A stretch of 64,000 nucleotides of DNA. It comes from Chrysoperla carnea. Taxonomy: Eukaryota > Arthropoda > Insecta > Neuroptera > Chrysopidae. The translations under genes were made by a program, and so were the position numbers. The stretch covers positions 55,964,181-56,028,180 of the forward strand of contig NC_058340.1 of the NCBI RefSeq assembly GCF_905475395.1, given 5' to 3'. Shown piece after piece: positions 61,401 through 64,000 of this stretch. The first letter of the stretch is position 1, and each line of letters starts with the position of its first letter. Below the pieces are notes generated by a model. That model was given only the letters and a program-made list of their open reading frames with translations. It was not told where the DNA came from and ran no database searches.

Positions 61401-64000
61401 CTCGTAAGATAGATAGATCATTAAATGTAGAATATTCTAGCGACTTTTCTTAAGCTTCTGAAGGCGTTTACTCCCTCGTCTGTCAAAAACTTGTGTTATT
61501 AGGACAATATGTCCATTAAGACTTTAGAACTGCATAACAATAGCTACAAAAATCCAGAGTTTTAAATTAAGTTTATAAAATTTTAAATAAAAGGTCTTTT
61601 ACATATAAAAACTGAGGATTCTCTCAATGAATGTTATAAGCGCAAATTAATATTTTCTAATTTACACCGAAAGTTCTCCTTTTATCCTGAAAAAAAAAAA
61701 AACAAGATATCTCGGCTGTGTTGTGTCAACCCGTCGAAACACGCTGTACCCAAGATAAGTTTTTATAAGGGACTTTTTATGGGGGCTTGTGCCAAATATC
61801 AGCTTTAGCCACGAAGTCAAAAATCCTTATTCACTGGAATAAATATCCAATTAACTACATTTTAACGTAAAATATCCAATTACTGATATATTTTTAAAAA
61901 TAATTTTTTGTTTTAGAATTTGTATAATTTTTTGGCTCAACCAAATGCCATTAGTTATTTAGATATTGCATCAACTGAAACTACTTTGGAGAGTGTAAGT
62001 AAATTTTTTTTTTTTTAATTTTTGCAATTTAATACTTGGATTTTTTTTTAAATTTATTTAACAAAGAAATTCTTTTACAGCTTTTTGGTGCTCTGTTACG
62101 TGGATGTGCTACAAATTTATCACATTTGAATGTGTCACGTAACCCATTTAGTACAAAAAAGAGTAAAGAGGTGCCACCATCGTTTAAACAATTTTTTACA
62201 AGTACACTTAGTTTAAAATACTTAAATATGGCACATTGTAAATTACCATTGGAAGCTCTTAAGTAAGTATAACAGAATAGTATACCTAGATCAGAAAATG
62301 TTTCCAAGCTAGGTAAATCGAAGTTATGAGTTTGCCAAATATTTGAAGCTCTAATTTTGGCTCCAAAGAAATTTCACTTTACATTGCAAGCATATTCTAT
62401 ATATATAGTGTGTCCCCGGATAGATGTAACTATAGTTGTAAATTTTCTTATTTTGTATTTTAAGAAAAAAAAGTCATTCTTTATAAGAAGTTTTGCTTAT
62501 TATGAAAAGTATGTAGGAATATTTAAAACTTCTAAATAATGTATAGGGTAGCCAAAAATTAGGTATCATTATTTTTTTTTGGGTAAACTACCCTTCGTTT
62601 TTAAGATTTGATAAAATGTTACTAAAAAAAACTTACTCGAAATTAACAATTATGACTCTATACAATATATCAAAAAGATCTTTCCAACTTTGACAATTCC
62701 ATTCTTATTGAATGTTTATCCGAGAAAATAAATTTTCTTTTTAATTTTCTAAACTAGTACACAAAAAATTACACTCTCGAATAGTACATGTTAATTGATT
62801 TATTATTATTTTCTTTCTTACGTTTTTTTATAATTAGAGCTTTTGTTCAAATAAAAAATGATGCTATAATTAAAGTACACGAATCTTCTTGATATTTTAT
62901 ATAGAGTCATAGTTTTTAATTGCGAGTAACTTTTCTTAGTAACATTTCGCCAACTTATAAAAAAGAAGGGTAGTTTACCAAAAATAAAAATAGTGATTCC
63001 AAATTTTTGGCTACCCTGTACATTATTAAGAAGTTTTAAATATACCTACATACTTTTCAGAATAAGTAAAACTTCTTATAAGGAATGACTTTTTTTCTTA
63101 AAATACAAAATAAGGAAATTTACCTCTATCCGGGGACACACTATATATATTTAATTTTTTTTTTTATAAGAAAAATGTTCCATAATTAATGCACAGAAAT
63201 ATTTTTTTTCCATTAAATGATTTAAATAGCATTCAGTCATTTTCTAACTGTAAATACTATAAAACACAAAAACAAATTAAGCTAATTATTTTTACTTTTA
63301 ATTTCATTCGATCATTATTCACCTTACAGACATTTGTTGCTGGGACTAGCGTGCAATGAATCTACAACAGAAATGCATTTAGATTTAAGTAATAATACAT
63401 TAGGTACACATGGTGCGCATGTTCTAGAATCTTGTATACACGGTGTTCGTTGTATATCAACCTTAGATATTTCGGATAATAGTAAGTATTAAACGATTAT
63501 TTAAAAAAAAAAAGTATTTAGTATTTAGCGAATATGAACGTTACGGATTGAATTTTTAAGAACATTTTTAAATAAACGCTATTTATTTTTTGTAAGGTAT
63601 ATTATTAAATAACTCTTATATCCATTTATTGCTTGGGCAAGAACAACGATTTCGGTTCGTTGTTCCATTAGAAATTCCCCAAGTTTATTTTTTATAAAAT
63701 ACTGAAATAAAATATAAAGATTAAAATTTAAAATTACAGGGAATTAAAACCAAAAAGTTCTTTTTTCGCCACACTCTTTATACAAACTCGTACGATTTGT
63801 TGCTCTAAAATGAGACGTAATGTACTATTTTGAGTTTCCAATTTTTTTTCAATCAAATAAAAATTTTTTTTATTTGTAGATATGGACGTAGAATTAGCAC
63901 CAGTAATAACGGCAATAGGTAAAAACAAGTCATTAAAACATTTACATATGGGTCGTAATGTAAATAATATGAAAGCCAAACATATTGGTTCAATAATGGA
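40452..64000 (+). CDS. CARMIL: CARMIL (capping protein, Arp2/3 and myosin-I linker), 5' part; continues past right edge
   Basis: Actin regulator that binds capping protein at the leading edge; the capping-protein-binding region would lie beyond this window. Twelve coding exons: 40452-40488, 52506-52603, 55469-55519, 56025-56234, 56300-56526, 57293-57579, 59110-59151, 60622-60809, 61917-61994, 62081-62262, 63330-63481 and 63880-64000, all GT-AG and in phase (about 557 codons so far). The N-terminus MSTRSQLTKDLN joins to ESVKSLLGKHVKI and forms the PH-like domain to about residue 132. Exon 5 has the family signature GPCGGFSTQYACMCD then REEVAWDVDTIY. From about residue 210, leucine-rich repeats follow (LHTIDLSNN, LTHLDLSGN, LSHLNVSRN, EMHLDLSNN, ISTLDISDN), with KSKEVPPSFKQFFTS as in vertebrate CARMIL1. 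Intron 1 is about 12 kb. The exon 1 donor (GTTTGT) is weaker than the rest. Confidence 0.94.
42430..42960 (+). repeat. Dispersed repeat family R (copy b, most complete)
   Basis: From AAACAAGTGAAAACAAACAA through ATGTTTCAAACAAAAGTTG, a GACGGACAGACAGACAGACA run and AATTAGGTGATTTTATGAAC to CATGGTATAAAAAC. The inverted partner is 43965-44460. A (GACA)n-like run sits inside. Confidence 0.85.
43965..44460 (-). repeat. Dispersed repeat family R (copy c, inverted)
   Basis: Near-complement of 42430-42960 from ACAAAATTTTGGTATAGGTG to CAATTGTTTTTTTTCACTTG; both copies carry the CTGTCTGTC run. Together they make a large inverted pair with about 1 kb between. Confidence 0.85.
45707..45857. repeat. Near-perfect foldback palindrome, arms about 70 bp
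   Basis: CCCCAAAAATCTTATAGTAC on the left matches GTACTATAAGATTTTTGGGG on the right. Inner ends are AACGTTTTGGGGAAT and ATTCCCCAAAAACGTT, around a loop of about 9 bases. Confidence 0.88.
46379..46952 (-). mobile_element. MITE, 575-bp family, TA-type target (copy 2)
   Basis: Starts GGGAGTATTCATG and ends CATGAATATTCCC, flanked by TA at 46377-46378 and 46953-46954. It matches 5130-5708 in inverted orientation. Lies in CARMIL intron 1 next to a family R fragment. Confidence 0.85.
46953..47090 (+). repeat. Dispersed repeat family R (3' fragment)
   Basis: Carries TTAGGTGATTTTATGAACAC through CATGGTATAAAAAC only. It abuts the 575-bp MITE exactly at the MITE's TA, so the MITE probably inserted into this repeat. 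Confidence 0.75.
47364..47754 (+). mobile_element. 391-bp TA-flanked element, copy 2
   Basis: Identical to 35244-35634 including both ends, in the same orientation 12.1 kb away, in CARMIL intron 1. Flanks differ on both sides, so this is transposition rather than duplication of the region. Confidence 0.88.
47970..48039 (-). repeat. tRNA-like SINE head
   Basis: The minus strand has acceptor stem CAGAAGT/ACTTCTG (7 pairs, extendable), TGACGGAGTTGG as box A-like and GGTTCGACTCC as a perfect box B. The T-stem has only four good pairs and the D and anticodon arms are poor, so it is not a functional tRNA. Confidence 0.55.
48075..48240 (-). mobile_element. LINE fragment (RTE-like C-terminus)
   Basis: The minus strand codes KRQKWRWAGHVTRLSDGRWT followed by an Arg-rich stretch, the hallmark end of endonuclease/reverse-transcriptase proteins of RTE-like LINEs. 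It is short, 5'-truncated and interrupted by stops. It adjoins a family R copy on its right. Confidence 0.75.
48241..48805 (-). repeat. Dispersed repeat family R (copy d)
   Basis: Inverted copy from GTATATATGTAATATATATC through ACTAGT-free AAATCACCTAATTAGTCCAT and AACAACTTTTGTTTGAAACA to TTGTTTGTTTTCACTTGTTT. Confidence 0.8.
50029..50480 (+). repeat. Direct repeat pair with GACGTCATCAGAAT
   Basis: About 50029-50168 and 50349-50480 share ATGACGTCATCAGAAT, TTTTGCTATATCACAT and TTGATAAACCAAGTA in the same order. Non-coding interspersed repeat. Confidence 0.75.
51880..52340 (+). repeat. Interspersed repeat with GACAGACAGACACACATAG tail
   Basis: Contains GGGCACGGAACCCTAAACTC, AAATCGGTTCATCC, GGAGCTATGATGCCA and ACAGACAGACAGACACACAT and ends in a GGGGGGTTATAA motif. 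A decayed relative lies at 42220-42415. The family is widespread in insects by its phrases; class not assigned. Confidence 0.6.
52637..53218. mobile_element. MITE of 582 bp with 22-bp terminal inverted repeats
   Basis: Ends GAGTGGGACATAAAAATAAA and TTTATTTTTATGTCCCACCC pair with one mismatch over about 22 bases, flanked by TA on both sides (52635-52636, 53219-53220). An internal part (ATCATAATGGACG to CATATTTCACGTATGATTAT) recalls 37680-37740. Lies in CARMIL intron 2. The frame at 52815-53078 is an accident of this element. Confidence 0.85.
53611..53776. mobile_element. hAT-like MITE, 166 bp
   Basis: Ends CAGTGGTGGTTTATCC and GGCTTAATACAGCACTG are hAT-type inverted repeats. Flanks GTATAAAT and GCATAAAT form an 8-bp target duplication with one difference. 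Almost the same length as 25481-25645. Confidence 0.78.
54790..55290 (+). repeat. Interspersed repeat with three tandem units of about 119 bp
   Basis: TATGAGCTATATTATTGTA and TTCATTCAAATC.ATTCAGTAG recur three times at a spacing of about 119 bases (about 54930-55260). The final unit runs into GCGTGAAAGCTTAACAAACA as in the repeat at 12345-12770. Lies in CARMIL intron 2. Confidence 0.8.
59935..60012 (+). repeat. (CA)n microsatellite
   Basis: An interrupted CA run, longest uninterrupted block about 59981-60002, in CARMIL intron 7. Confidence 0.9.
62408..63141. mobile_element. Long-terminal-inverted-repeat DNA element, 734 bp
   Basis: Starts GTGTGTCCCCGGATAGATG and ends CTCTATCCGGGGACACAC between TATA runs. 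The outer about 230 bases of each side are imperfect complements (GGGTAGCCAAAAATT / AATTTTTGGCTACCC-like, GGGTAAACTACCCTTC / AAGGGTAGTTTACC). Non-autonomous foldback-type DNA element in CARMIL intron 10. Confidence 0.85.

Overview
The window looks like AT-rich arthropod (probably insect) nuclear DNA: short exons split by GT-AG introns, long intergenic stretches full of short inverted-repeat elements, and genes whose closest relatives are animal genes. The sequence alone does not settle the order of insect. No operons, ribosome binding sites, plasmid or phage features are present.

Left part (1-26.9 kb, minus strand): four caspase genes lie head-to-tail. The leftmost is cut by the window edge; the other three read as complete five-exon genes of about 276, 290 and 281 residues. 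They share one exon plan with intron phases 2, 1, 0, 1, so they arose by tandem duplication. All have short N-termini. All four keep the His of the catalytic pair; the three complete genes also keep the QACQG cysteine, which for the edge-cut gene lies outside the window. Their p10 substrate-pocket motifs differ: only the rightmost copy keeps the usual YYSWRN form.

Middle (29.6-33.3 kb, plus strand): a complete four-exon lariat debranching enzyme gene (Dbr1), with all metallophosphoesterase residues in place. Its introns hold a decayed fragment of a repeated arthropod gene family and the 3' end of a LINE. A single-exon gene for mitochondrial ribosomal protein bL36 (mRpL36) lies at 38.1-38.5 kb on the minus strand.

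Right part (40.4-64 kb, plus strand): the 5' portion of a CARMIL gene (capping protein, Arp2/3 and myosin I linker). Twelve coding exons give the PH-like N-terminus and part of the leucine-rich repeat array; the gene runs off the right edge. Intron 1 is about 12 kb and full of repeats. A 42-base in-frame exon looks like an optional cassette.

The rest is mobile-element debris. It includes two identical 391-bp copies of a TA-flanked element 12 kb apart, a 575-bp MITE family in inverted orientation 41 kb apart, long-TIR, Tourist-like, pogo-like and hAT-like MITEs, foldback palindromes, tRNA-like SINE heads and LINE tails. I saw no CRISPR array, rRNA or convincing functional tRNA gene. I did not find a wholly new system. 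The best leads are the diverging caspase cluster, the CARMIL cassette exon and the apparently recent 391-bp element.
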